From positions 1 to 43,635 of IMG/VR virus record IMGVR_UViG_3300021420_000066: a DNA stretch of 43,635 nucleotides, one strand, 5' to 3'. Shown here one piece after another: positions 7,892 through 14,924 of the stretch. The stretch is from a virus. How positions within the stretch are numbered: the stretch's first letter is position 1; the number at the start of each line of letters is the position of its first letter. Both the position numbers and the translations under genes were made by a program. Below the pieces are notes generated by a model. That model did not search any database and was not told the origin of the DNA. It saw only the letters and a list, made by a program, of their open reading frames with translations.

Positions 7892-7930
7892 GGGCGCAAA
7901 CCTATGTCCACCGCCCGTGCAAGGCAATGC

Positions 7931-8176
7931 TTACTTGCGCGCCGATGCCGGCGGGGTGGTGACCGGCGGCGTGGTGGCGGCCGGGGTGTTGGCGGTGACC
8001 GCGGCGGCGAGCGCGGCGGCTTGCGTGGTAATGTCGGTCTGCAGCGCAGCCAGCGCGGCCGGGTCAGTGCCGGCAGCGGCGATCAGGGCGGGAATGCCGT
8101 TGATCAAGGTGACGGCGGACTGGATGACGGTATCCTCGGCAGCGACGGCAGCCTGCAGGTCGGTAAGTGCGGACAT
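7931..8176 (-). CDS. Small Ala-rich coiled-coil protein
   Basis: 81 aa (MSALTDLQAAVAAEDTVIQS...) from the ATG at 8174-8176, chosen for the strong AGGAG 6-7 nt upstream. An upstream ATG at 8288-8290 in frame would give 119 aa with a Trp-rich extension (MPNGWNHEWDHVAWEDAPLW) that also looks protein-like. The body is a heptad-like helix followed by a Pro/Thr tail. This type is common in phages as a short helical virion-associated protein; no precise role. Confidence 0.65.
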   Translation of the reverse strand: MSALTDLQAAVAAEDTVIQSAVTLINGIPALIAAAGTDPAALAALQTDITTQAAALAAAVTANTPAATTPPVTTPPASARK

Positions 8177-8369
8177 GATGGTCTCCTGATTTAACGTAAC
8201 AATGCGCAGCATCTCACGGATAATTCTAGCCCAAAGGGGCGCATCTTCCCAGGCTACGTGATCCCATTCGTGATTCCATCCGTTAGGCATTTGTCAACAT
8301 CCCCTGCAGATCGAGGGCGGTGGCGGCGGATAAGGCGGTAGTTCTTCTATCGACGATCCGTGTGGCGTC

Positions 8370-8618
8370 TCAGTGAAAGATGCCGCCGTGTCCCAGGCTG
8401 CCTCCGGCGCCGAGCAGGCAAGACAACAGATCGAAGATGATCTTGATGCAGATGATGGCGATGATCGCCCAGATCACGATGCGGATGATCGCCACCACGA
8501 TGCCGGGCAGGAACTGCATGACGTAGGGCAGCAGCAACTGGATCAGCGACCACAGCGCGATGATGATCACGATCAGGATGCAGACGTTTTCCCAGAAACC
8601 GAGTGAGAAGCAACCCAT
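8370..8618 (-). CDS. Small integral membrane protein
   Basis: 82 aa with two hydrophobic segments (about residues 8-35 and 38-65: ILIVIIIALWSLIQLLLPYV and VVAIIRIVIWAIIAIICIKI) and a Gly-rich tail. The ATG at 8616-8618 is 8 nt after GAGG; an earlier ATG at 8622-8624 is too close to it. A promoter-like sequence lies just upstream. Two-helix topology would fit a holin-like or inner-membrane protein, but it is far from the endolysin. Confidence 0.6.
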   Translation of the reverse strand: MGCFSLGFWENVCILIVIIIALWSLIQLLLPYVMQFLPGIVVAIIRIVIWAIIAIICIKIIFDLLSCLLGAGGSLGHGGIFH

Positions 8619-8640
8619 GTGCATCACCTCACTGAGTACT

Positions 8641-8667
8641 AATATACCAAACTGATGAAGGTTCCAA
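8641..8667 (-). promoter_or_regulatory. Candidate promoter for the membrane protein and portal genes
   Basis: Minus-strand TTGGAA (8667-8662), 15-nt spacer, TATATT (8646-8641) with an extended TGG before the -10. It lies in the gap after the HNH gene and could restart transcription downstream of that insertion. Confidence 0.35.
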
Positions 8668-8701
8668 GACTAATGTTGTGACAGCGAGATGTTGGCGCGC
8701 T

Positions 8702-9187
8702 TCAGAGCGGAAGTTTTTCCTGATAATGCCGCATGCGGGGTACATCGAGCGCCAGATCGACCGACCATCCCTTTGCCAGTCGATACTTGGCTATCGTTCT
8801 GGTCACCTTGCCATCCGAAATGCGAATCGCCTCGGCTAGTGTCATTTGCCGGCCGTGGTAGACAACCAAGCGGTTGCTGCGCTGGTTATTCTGTTGCTCT
8901 TGCCGCGTTGCCCACCGGACATTTCCCGACTCGTAATTGCCGTTCTTGTCAGGATATCTATCAAGACTGTGATCCCTGGACGGGCGATAGCCCACATCGT
9001 CCAGAAAATTCTCAAACCACACAAGCCAGCGCTCGCACACGGTGATGCCTCTACCCCCATAGCGTGGGTAGGCTTTTGCTTCCGGGTTGGTGCAGCGCTG
9101 AATCATGCTTTGCCATGCCACAAACTCCGGTGTGTCGGTCAGGCCGTGGCGGTATTGCGGATGATCTTTCCCACAAACGTAACTCAT
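8702..9187 (-). CDS. HNH homing endonuclease next to terL
   Basis: 161 aa. The central GGRGITVCERW...SLDRYPDKNGNYE...NVRWATRQEQQNNQRSN pattern is the classic HNH/AP2-like homing endonuclease core, followed by a C-terminal helix-turn-helix-like segment (MTLAEAIRISDGKVTRTIAK). Its ATG overlaps the terL stop codon (9184-9187, ATGA). Free-standing HNH genes often sit beside terminase genes; some help cos-site packaging in other phages, others are purely selfish. Which applies here is unknown. Confidence 0.85.
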   Translation of the reverse strand: MSYVCGKDHPQYRHGLTDTPEFVAWQSMIQRCTNPEAKAYPRYGGRGITVCERWLVWFENFLDDVGYRPSRDHSLDRYPDKNGNYESGNVRWATRQEQQNNQRSNRLVVYHGRQMTLAEAIRISDGKVTRTIAKYRLAKGWSVDLALDVPRMRHYQEKLPL

Positions 9188-11022
9188 GTTGGCACACTGA
9201 TGTTCATGCGCTTGAGATAAGAGTTAATCACTCGGTCCAGTGGAGGGGTTCCCCCCTTTTTTTCAATTTCCATGGACTTTTCCAAGGTGAGACCCAAGGC
9301 CTTCACTCTCGGTTGGCACCATGTGTTCCAAGCCTGATAGGCCAGCGCTGCCGCCATCACCCGGTCGTCCTTTGAGTTGCCCTCGGCGCCGACCGTGCCG
9401 CCGTCGTTGACGATGCGGCGCATCTCTTCCAGTAGCGGGATCGAGCGCGGGATCATGCGGCCCAACTCGATGCCGTTCTTCATCTGGTTCATGGCCCGCG
9501 TCTTCAGATCATGGGTGGTCTTCCACTGATATAAGAGTTCGCCGCCGCTTGGGTTGTCCAAACGTTTATAGAAGTAGTGCCGCATGTTACTGAGGATGTT
9601 GCGGATATGGTAGTTCTCGTCGTGTGGCCGGATTTCGGAAGCAAAGCGCCGCACCTTTTCCAGTTCGTCGAACACCGCCTGTCCGGGGCCGTTCATCTCG
9701 AGGATGGGCATCAGGAAGGTGACCCCGTAGTATCCCGCCAGATGTGCCAATACCCACGCACATTGGTAAGTGGAGGGTGTTGTTGAGCAATACTCGGCGA
9801 CCTGAACGAGACAGTCAGCGTAGCAGCGCCAGATCGAGATAACAGATCGGTCAGCCTCGTCAGAACTTCCGTAGGCAGGGTCACATCCAAGGACATAGTA
9901 GCCAAATCGAGATGCGTCATCATAGATTCGCAGTTCTGCCCTAACATCTCGCACCTGCCTTATGTCGGTTTCCTCGAACTTCATGCCCAACTTGTAGCGG
10001 AAGGTCTGGAACATTTCCTTCTTGGCTTTCCGCATGCATTCGGTCATGGCGTCGACGGTGAAGAACTTGCTTCCCGTGGCGACGAAGGCGTCGCCTTCCG
10101 TCCACGGGTATTCCTGGTCCATCATGCTCTGGTCGGAGTCTTTCTCGGCGGCGAGGTGCCACCGATACCACGCAATCTGCTGCAGCGAGATGTCGAACTT
10201 GTAGGTTTCGCGGACTTCTCGTATGCGTCTCTTCTCCAGCGCGGATAATCCTGACTTGATGCCATCCGGCATGTAGCTCTCAAAGAATGGGTGGTTGACG
10301 GGAAGCGCATTTCTTTCATCGCGCCACCAGCCGACGAAGATGGTTTTTTTGGTGGGATCGTTTTGTGCGCCTTCCCACATGTCCCAGAAGTGATTGAATC
10401 CGTTGGCAGTGGTTTCGTAAATCTGGAGACGGTGAGGATAGAGGGAGGAAGTCTGCGATCGGAACTCGGCCAGATCGTCACCGTTACCGTAAAAGGCGCA
10501 CTCGGTGGCATGGACGAAATTAGCCGCACCACCGCGGCCGAGACCTCCTTTTCTAACCTCTGACGTTCCTGCGATGAGATATCGGAATTTTGAAGCGTTC
10601 TTGAGGATGAGAAGGTTACGGTTATGCCGGACGTAGTTGATCCGGTACTTCGCAGGTGTTTCCGCAAAGAAGACCTCAACTGTCGATCGGAAATCATCTC
10701 TCGCTTCCTCCTTGTGGGTGATGAAGCATCCGAGCAGGCCCTTGTGCTCGAACGCCCAGAACATGTCCAAACTGAGAAAGAACGTCGAGGCGCCGAGCTG
10801 CCGCGCTTTCAGGATCACGAAGGTGGTGATGCCTCGCGACAGGCCCTCGATCATCTCGTTCAATATATAGCGCTGCGACCCCAGCATCTTGAACGGCACC
10901 AGGCCGAAGTCCTTGCTCTGCACCTTCAACTTGGCGACGAACGCGAGAAACCGTTCGGTCGGGAACGGTGCGACGCCCTGGTACTCGATGGTGAAGGCGT
11001 CGTGGCCTTCGGTGACTGTCAT
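9184..11022 (-). CDS. Terminase large subunit
   Basis: 612 aa packaging motor. Walker A is LKARQLGAST (residues 71-80); the Walker B region is FVHATECAF (169-177) with the acidic pair shifted to TE; the coupling-type motif is ETTANG (203-208). The C-terminal RNase H-like nuclease shows LGCDPAYGSSDEADRS (D381), ILEMNGPG (E442) and a late KDDRVMAAAL acidic site. The start overlaps the upstream stop (ATGA). A small terminase is not obvious next to it. Confidence 0.92.
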   Translation of the reverse strand: MTVTEGHDAFTIEYQGVAPFPTERFLAFVAKLKVQSKDFGLVPFKMLGSQRYILNEMIEGLSRGITTFVILKARQLGASTFFLSLDMFWAFEHKGLLGCFITHKEEARDDFRSTVEVFFAETPAKYRINYVRHNRNLLILKNASKFRYLIAGTSEVRKGGLGRGGAANFVHATECAFYGNGDDLAEFRSQTSSLYPHRLQIYETTANGFNHFWDMWEGAQNDPTKKTIFVGWWRDERNALPVNHPFFESYMPDGIKSGLSALEKRRIREVRETYKFDISLQQIAWYRWHLAAEKDSDQSMMDQEYPWTEGDAFVATGSKFFTVDAMTECMRKAKKEMFQTFRYKLGMKFEETDIRQVRDVRAELRIYDDASRFGYYVLGCDPAYGSSDEADRSVISIWRCYADCLVQVAEYCSTTPSTYQCAWVLAHLAGYYGVTFLMPILEMNGPGQAVFDELEKVRRFASEIRPHDENYHIRNILSNMRHYFYKRLDNPSGGELLYQWKTTHDLKTRAMNQMKNGIELGRMIPRSIPLLEEMRRIVNDGGTVGAEGNSKDDRVMAAALAYQAWNTWCQPRVKALGLTLEKSMEIEKKGGTPPLDRVINSYLKRMNISVPT

Positions 11023-11375
11023 TCATTCCTCCACTCGTCGGCGAACTCAAAGGTGTCCAGCCACAGGCCAGTGTCGCCAACAATCACCTCTTCATCACCT
11101 TGCCTGCGCCGGTAGGCATAGATGCAATCCGGCGGGTCGAGCTTCAGCTTGACGGCGCGGTTGTCGACGCGGACGAACTGCGCCAGTCCTACCTTGTCGC
11201 TGCCCTGCTGCTGCTCGTTGCCGACCGCGACGAACGAATCGATCCAGCCGATGTTGTTCTTCAGGATGTAGCCCTCGGCCGGCGGGTCGGCGATCTCGAA
11301 TTCCCGGCCCGGCGCGCTCCAGACGATCTTGCCGCGCAGGTTGAAATGCCATTGCATGACTACAACTTCGTTCAT
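11019..11375 (-). CDS. Hypothetical protein upstream of terL
   Basis: 118 aa from ATG 11373-11375 behind GGAGG (6-nt spacing); overlaps the upstream stop and the terL start. The fold looks beta-rich and acidic (MNEVVVMQWHFNLRGKIVWS, ending EFADEWRNE). It is in the place where a small terminase would be expected but shows no helix-turn-helix. Function unknown. Confidence 0.65.
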   Translation of the reverse strand: MNEVVVMQWHFNLRGKIVWSAPGREFEIADPPAEGYILKNNIGWIDSFVAVGNEQQQGSDKVGLAQFVRVDNRAVKLKLDPPDCIYAYRRRQGDEEVIVGDTGLWLDTFEFADEWRNE

Positions 11376-11659
11376 ACGCCGCCTCCGAGATAAATGCAGA
11401 TCATCGAATGGTTTTCGTTGTGGATGCAGACGTGGCAGCCGCCGTCGGTCGACGGCATGGTGCGCCATTTCTCGATCTGGTAGCCGTGCCATTTCCACAT
11501 CGGGCCGGTGCTCTCGACTTCCTCGCACGGCACCGGATGGCAGTCCTTGCCGCCGCAACAGGACGAGGAATAGTCCTCATGGCTCAAGGCGTAGCGGGTG
11601 CCGAGATAGCCCCACATCAGGGTGAAGGCGATGAGGAAGGATAGTATGGCGCGCATCAT
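11372..11659 (-). CDS. Secreted Cys-rich small protein
   Basis: 95 aa. An N-terminal signal sequence (MMRAILSFLIAFTLMWGYLG) precedes a mature domain with a paired-Cys core (SSSCCGGKDCHPVPCEEVES) and a late CHVC. This pattern (CC-G-x-D-C-x-P) is shared with small periplasmic proteins common in rhizobia. It probably acts in the periplasm with disulfide bonds. It is joined by ATGA overlaps to the recombinase and the next gene; it could be a host-derived moron. Confidence 0.7.
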   Translation of the reverse strand: MMRAILSFLIAFTLMWGYLGTRYALSHEDYSSSCCGGKDCHPVPCEEVESTGPMWKWHGYQIEKWRTMPSTDGGCHVCIHNENHSMICIYLGGGV

Positions 11660-12129
11660 ACCCGTGCCTCCAGTTTCAGCTTGCGCGGTTTGCGCTTGCG
11701 TCCCTTTTTCCAGCCGCCGACGATGCCCTTCTTCCGCGCCGCCGCCAACCCCGCCATGGTTCTTTCCACGATGATGTCGCGCTCGAACTCGGCAAAGCAC
11801 GCCAGGATATTGAACATCATGCGCCCCGTGGGCGTGGTGGTGTCGATCGGCTGCGTCAGGCATTTGAGGTGGGCGCCTTTCGACCTGACCTGTTCCGCAA
11901 TCTGACCCAGGTGAATCGTCGACCGCGCCAGACGATCAAGCTTCCAGAACAGCAGCACGTCACCATGACGCAGGAACGCCAGGGCCTTCGCCAGTTCAGG
12001 ACGATCACGATCGGCGCCCGACGCCTTTTCGGTGAAGGCCTTGTCATAGCCTTCCTCCATCAGTGCGTCGATCTGCAGCCGCGGGTTCTGGTCGGCGGTG
12101 GAGACGCGGGCATAAGCGACGACGCTCAT
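11656..12129 (-). CDS. Serine recombinase (resolvase/invertase) catalytic domain
   Basis: 157 aa. YARVSTADQN carries the nucleophile Ser10; FWKLDRLARS carries the active-site Arg pair; the dimer helix follows (FNILACFAEFERDIIVERTM). After it comes GGWKKGRKRKPRKLKLEARV instead of the usual helix-turn-helix domain, so the protein is about 25-40 aa shorter than Hin/Tn3-type enzymes. The basic tail may contact DNA non-specifically, or a partner may give specificity. Strand exchange or inversion is the expected chemistry; no target sites were recognised. Confidence 0.85.
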   Translation of the reverse strand: MSVVAYARVSTADQNPRLQIDALMEEGYDKAFTEKASGADRDRPELAKALAFLRHGDVLLFWKLDRLARSTIHLGQIAEQVRSKGAHLKCLTQPIDTTTPTGRMMFNILACFAEFERDIIVERTMAGLAAARKKGIVGGWKKGRKRKPRKLKLEARV

Positions 12130-12302
12130 GGCGCCCTGCCCTCGACGTGGCGGCAGGCCTCGACGATCTTCTCGGCATACGGCCCCTTGATACACTGGCA
12201 AGAAATCACCGACCCGTCCTTCAACTTGAAGAACAGGTTGCCCTTGACCACATAGGCGCCCGGCGGGCCACAGACGGCATCGATATAGGGGGTTTCGCTC
12301 AA
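12126..12302 (-). CDS. 58-aa hypothetical protein
   Basis: TTG start at 12300-12302 overlapping the upstream TGA (TTGA), stop overlapping the recombinase ATG. Three central Cys (AVCGPPG, SCQC, EAC) and a beta-hairpin-like YVVKGNLFFKLKDGSVISCQ. The coupled start on both sides is the main evidence. No family recognised. Confidence 0.55.
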   Translation of the reverse strand: MSETPYIDAVCGPPGAYVVKGNLFFKLKDGSVISCQCIKGPYAEKIVEACRHVEGRAP

Positions 12303-12436
12303 AACGGCCTCCGCCTGTGCTCTCTCGCATCGCCGAAACGCTGCGTCGCCATCACCGCGGCCAGCAGCACGAACAGCAGGCCGCCGACCGCGAGAAGGCA
12401 AAATACCAACAATGCCAACAGGATAGATGTGCCCAT
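12299..12436 (-). CDS. 45-aa membrane protein
   Basis: ATG at 12434-12436, preceded by AGGAGG about 10 nt upstream. One hydrophobic segment (SILLALLVFCLLAVGGLLFV) and a basic C-terminus (REHRRRPF), so probably N-out or N-in single-pass. It is the first gene after the candidate promoter at 12467-12496. Confidence 0.55.
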   Translation of the reverse strand: MGTSILLALLVFCLLAVGGLLFVLLAAVMATQRFGDAREHRRRPF

Positions 12437-12466
12437 AGCCCGAATCCCTCCTATAACGTACCTAAT

Positions 12467-12496
12467 ACGATAGGCACGCCTTGAAGGAGGCGTCAA
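12467..12496 (-). promoter_or_regulatory. Candidate promoter with palindrome in its spacer
   Basis: Minus-strand TTGACG (12496-12491), 18-nt spacer, TATCGT (12472-12467). The spacer holds an inverted repeat ACGCCT/AGGCGT (12476-12481 and 12488-12493), suggestive of an operator. It would drive the recombinase-terminase-portal block. Confidence 0.4.
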
Positions 12497-12515
12497 GCAG
12501 GGCTGTGGATATCTT

Positions 12516-12995
12516 TCAGTGGAATAATCGGTCGATCGCGGCCAAGGTCTTCTGGTGCAGCATTTCGCTGTAGCAGACGGCCAGATGCGGCATCGATATC
12601 TCTAGGCGCTCGACCTGCGGCCCAACCAGGATGGCGTGCCCCTCAGGCTCCCAATCGGTGTTGTGATAGAGCAAGAGCCGCTTGATGGTCGGCGCCGGAT
12701 TGGTGACGATCGACAGCACCGAGGGGTCGTAACACACCGCCAGATCGATCGGCGTCACCGTGTAGGCCGGTATCCACGTCACGCAATTGGCGCCCAGCGA
12801 ATAGCCGATGACGACGAGATGGCCGGTGCCGGTCGCCTTCCACTGCGTGATGTCGGTCGCAATCGCCGCCGGATCATCCCACGAATAGGTCGTCACCACC
12901 GCGGCCGGATATAGCGCTGCAATGCGCTGCGACAGCAGATACATCCCGAACGAGGTGATGACGCCGCCCTGACCATAGATGACGCAGACTTTCAT
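12516..12995 (-). CDS. Alpha/beta-hydrolase-like protein
   Basis: 159 aa from ATG 12993-12995 (TGATG overlap with the upstream stop). GYSLGA is a nucleophile elbow (G-x-S-x-G), an Asp follows in CYDPS and a late His in SMPHLAVC, so a full Ser-Asp-His triad is possible. It is short for a hydrolase and has no signal peptide. Substrate unknown; esterase-type lysis or host-surface roles are possible, as is a cytosolic one. Confidence 0.65.
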   Translation of the reverse strand: MKVCVIYGQGGVITSFGMYLLSQRIAALYPAAVVTTYSWDDPAAIATDITQWKATGTGHLVVIGYSLGANCVTWIPAYTVTPIDLAVCYDPSVLSIVTNPAPTIKRLLLYHNTDWEPEGHAILVGPQVERLEISMPHLAVCYSEMLHQKTLAAIDRLFH

Positions 12996-13129
12996 CAGTA
13001 TCTCAAACCCCGCCGCGTCCGCTCCCACCACAGAAACCTGTGCCAGCCCCAGGTGTAGGGGTTGGCGAACGAGTTGCGGACCACCAGCAAATGCATGCAT
13101 TCCTCCCACCAAAAGGCCATCGGCCACAT
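12995..13129 (-). CDS. 44-aa Trp-rich peptide
   Basis: ATG 13127-13129 behind GGAGG (7-nt spacing). The sequence MWPMAFWWEECMHLLVVRNS continues to an aromatic, basic end (FLWWERTRRGLRY), with six Trp in 44 residues. It may be membrane-interfacial. It is first in the transcript from the promoter at 13295-13323 and coupled to the hydrolase. Confidence 0.55.
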   Translation of the reverse strand: MWPMAFWWEECMHLLVVRNSFANPYTWGWHRFLWWERTRRGLRY

Positions 13130-13294
13130 AGTCGAACCTCCGAAACACGCTGCAACTGTAAGCCAGTTCACATTTCGACGCCTCAGATTTTTTCCCTGGG
13201 GTGGACAAGCTGCGGGGCGCCTCGATTTCGAATCTCGCGACCCATCGAGGTCGGCGGGCGCGCCGCGCGCAGGGCCAGGATCGGTGTCGCCCGT
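13130..13294 (-). other. Structured leader of the late transcript
   Basis: No gene in this stretch. It would be a 5-prime leader of about 160 nt. It holds a perfect 7-bp inverted repeat (CCTCGAT 13220-13226, ATCGAGG 13244-13250), a GC-rich GCGCGCGGCGCGC stretch and a small AACTG/CAGTT hairpin near the ribosome site. No known riboswitch class recognised. Confidence 0.3.
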
Positions 13295-13323
13295 GGTATA
13301 CAACGGAACCTCAATCAGATCAA
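13295..13323 (-). promoter_or_regulatory. Candidate late-block promoter
   Basis: Minus-strand TTGATC (13323-13318), exact 17-nt spacer, TATACC (13300-13295). It is placed to start the long minus-strand block. Confidence 0.45.
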
Positions 13324-13403
13324 TGGCCTACACGAATTGAATAACGGTGGTTATTGCGACACACAAGATATAGTGCGTGAACAAACGGTGAAACGAGGGT
13401 GAT

Positions 13404-13667
13404 TTAGGCCCCGAATTGCGTCTTGTAGCCCGATAGGCCACGCGTTCTTTCGTGCTGGCGTTCGAGACATGTCAGCGCTTTATTCAGTTTCAGACGTGCT
13501 TCAGCTCCCAGACTGCCGCTCCGGATGATGGTGTAGATGTGCGCCCGGGATAGGCCGGCGGTTTCCGTGACCTGGTTGAGCGTCGGGGCTCGACGGGCGC
13601 ATCTCTCACCTTGCGGGGAATAGCGTAAGGTTTTCAGTCTGCGGATAATCTCTTGATCGGAAAGCAT
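13404..13667 (-). CDS. Helix-turn-helix protein
   Basis: 87 aa, ATG with GAGG 7 nt upstream. The segment LNQVTETAGLSRAHIYTIIR (residues about 30-49) reads as a helix-turn-helix, followed by GSLGAEARLKLNKALTCLER. Possible transcription regulator; a small-terminase role cannot be excluded. It overlaps the previous gene by 34 nt. Confidence 0.6.
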   Translation of the reverse strand: MLSDQEIIRRLKTLRYSPQGERCARRAPTLNQVTETAGLSRAHIYTIIRSGSLGAEARLKLNKALTCLERQHERTRGLSGYKTQFGA

Positions 13668-13846
13668 CTGGCGGCCTCGTCTGCGGCTGCGCGTAGGGAT
13701 GCTTTGTCTGTGGCTGGTGTCAAGCCTTTCCGCTTGAGGCGATGGAGGCGGGCGAACTTCGCGGCGCGGATCGGATCATAATGGAACGGCAACCAACGCT
13801 CGCCGGATGTAGAGAAAGTGGTGCCTCTTCCCTTGAGCTTGTCCAT
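13634..13846 (-). CDS. Small basic hypothetical protein
   Basis: 70 aa, basic (ERWLPFHYDPIRAAKFARLH). The ribosome site is weak, and a competing ORF (13776-13997) overlaps its 5-prime end in another frame. Kept because the sequence is well mixed and its end couples into the helix-turn-helix gene. Confidence 0.45.
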   Translation of the reverse strand: MDKLKGRGTTFSTSGERWLPFHYDPIRAAKFARLHRLKRKGLTPATDKASLRAAADEAARCFPIKRLSAD

Positions 13847-13997
13847 ATGCTGAGGCCTTGGCCTGCTTTCTTGCGCGTCGCACGATTCCTGATTTGGACA
13901 ACTTTGTAAATCCGTCCTTCACAAGTAAAACACGCGCTTGTGATCGGAAAGGCGATTTATTCGCTGAACCGGCCTCGCTTTCGTTTGACAAACTCAT
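13776..13997 (-). CDS. Doubtful small ORF at the divergent promoter
   Basis: 73 aa (MSLSNESEAGSANKSPFRSQ...), with a basic, plausible composition, but no Shine-Dalgarno. Its start lies inside the plus-strand promoter, and it overlaps 13634-13846 by 71 nt. One of the two is probably not translated. Confidence 0.25.
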   Translation of the reverse strand: MSLSNESEAGSANKSPFRSQARVLLVKDGFTKLSKSGIVRRARKQAKASAYGQAQGKRHHFLYIRRALVAVPL

Positions 13998-14014
13998 ATA
14001 AGGCACGTTATTCT
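13985..14014 (+). promoter_or_regulatory. Early plus-strand promoter
   Basis: Perfect -35 TTGACA (13985-13990), 18-nt spacer, -10 TATTCT (14009-14014), about 30 nt before the first early gene. This is the best match to a host sigma70-type promoter in the window. Confidence 0.6.
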
Positions 14015-14043
14015 ATCACCACCATCAAACCGGGAGAATCACA

Positions 14044-14304
14044 ATGGCATACCGTTCTCGATCCACCGCTATTCGTACCATCACGGCAAAGTTTGCCGGC
14101 AAATGTGCTTGCTGCGGCGGGCAGATCAACGCCGGCGAGATTGTCGATTACTACCCCGCCAAGCGCGAAATTGCTCACTACCAAGCTTTCAACGGCAATT
14201 CCTCGAAATGCTACAACGTATTGCGGCGCGAGAAATATCCGGCCGACTACATCGATATCGACCGCGCCTATGAAGATCAATGCGCCGACATTTGCGGGCG
14301 GTGA
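14044..14304 (+). CDS. Early small protein with Cys motif
   Basis: 86 aa behind GGGAG (spacing 8). It contains CACCGGQINAGEIVDYYPAK and later single Cys residues, a partial zinc-ribbon look. It is the first gene of the early plus-strand cluster and shares the leader AACCGGGAGA with the gene at 14575. Function unknown. Confidence 0.65.
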   Translation: MAYRSRSTAIRTITAKFAGKCACCGGQINAGEIVDYYPAKREIAHYQAFNGNSSKCYNVLRREKYPADYIDIDRAYEDQCADICGR

Positions 14305-14309
14305 CAGTC

Positions 14310-14540
14310 ATGGGGAAGCCTGTTGAAGCCTGTCACAGCATGGTCGGTTTGCGTGTTCGCCAAATCAGGGAAGCGATTGGCATTACGCAAGGGGATTTAG
14401 CTAAACGGGTCGGCCTCGATCGAACTTCAATTGCAAATGCCGAAACGGGGAGGCAACGATTCTTGCTTGATACTGTCGAGCGCTATGCAAGAGCGCTTGG
14501 CACAACACCAAAAGCCTTAATGAAAGGTATTTGGTGGTAA
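14310..14540 (+). CDS. XRE-family helix-turn-helix regulator
   Basis: 76 aa. VRQIREAIGITQGDLAKRVG followed by LDRTSIANAETGRQRF is a standard Cro/CI helix-turn-helix (residues about 16-55). The start chosen is the ATG at 14310, 5 nt after the previous stop; in-frame ATGs also exist at 14280 and 14340. As an early gene it may repress its own promoter or the late block. Confidence 0.8.
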   Translation: MGKPVEACHSMVGLRVRQIREAIGITQGDLAKRVGLDRTSIANAETGRQRFLLDTVERYARALGTTPKALMKGIWW

Positions 14541-14574
14541 CCCACGTTAACCCTCACAAACCGGGAGATTGACC

Positions 14575-14868
14575 ATGCGAAAGATTAGATCATATCAAGC
14601 TATTACAACGCGATATTTCGGCGCTGGCAATGTCAAGGGGTCGCGCGTCAAGGCAACGGCCGCGGCCGGTAGCATTACCCTCCATTGGGATGACGCTCTA
14701 AATATCGAGCAGAACCATGCCAAGGCGGCCGAGGCTCTGGCCCGCAAGTTTGGCTGGCCTGGTAATTACTATGTCGGCGGATTGCCTGACGATCGGGGCT
14801 ATGTGTTTGTCTCGGCCGCGGCCGATACTTTCGCTTTTGGCGACGATGAAAAGGTCAATGCCGCATGA
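14575..14868 (+). CDS. Early hypothetical protein
   Basis: 97 aa, ATG with GGGAG 7 nt upstream. Mixed sequence: KIRSYQAITTRYFGAGNVKG, central NIEQNHAKAAEALARKFGWP helix and a beta end. It resembles a small family common in Proteobacteria in which a nucleotide or amide group is sensed, but I cannot name it. Ends in ATGA overlap. Confidence 0.65.
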   Translation: MRKIRSYQAITTRYFGAGNVKGSRVKATAAAGSITLHWDDALNIEQNHAKAAEALARKFGWPGNYYVGGLPDDRGYVFVSAAADTFAFGDDEKVNAA

Positions 14869-14921
14869 CCTTTGACCTGAATCAGATGGCCGAACTCGCC
14901 GCGCCTTACAGGGAGGATTGA
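14865..14921 (+). CDS. 18-aa coupled ORF
   Basis: ATG overlaps the previous stop; encodes MTFDLNQMAELAAPYRED. Its last codons contain the GGGAGG ribosome site of the next gene, so its translation could tune the next start. Peptide function, if any, unknown. Confidence 0.4.
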   Translation: MTFDLNQMAELAAPYRED

Positions 14922-14924
14922 ACC

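Noticed and set aside
10122-10697. 191-aa ORF inside terL on the same strand
   Set aside because: Ser/Arg-rich composition typical of a shifted frame; terL is continuous and motif-complete through this part.
13215-13255. T-arm-like TTCGAATC sequence, possible tRNA or att site
   Set aside because: The 5-bp stem needed around the TTCGAA loop does not form and no acceptor or anticodon arm is present; it is only the loop of a 7-bp hairpin.
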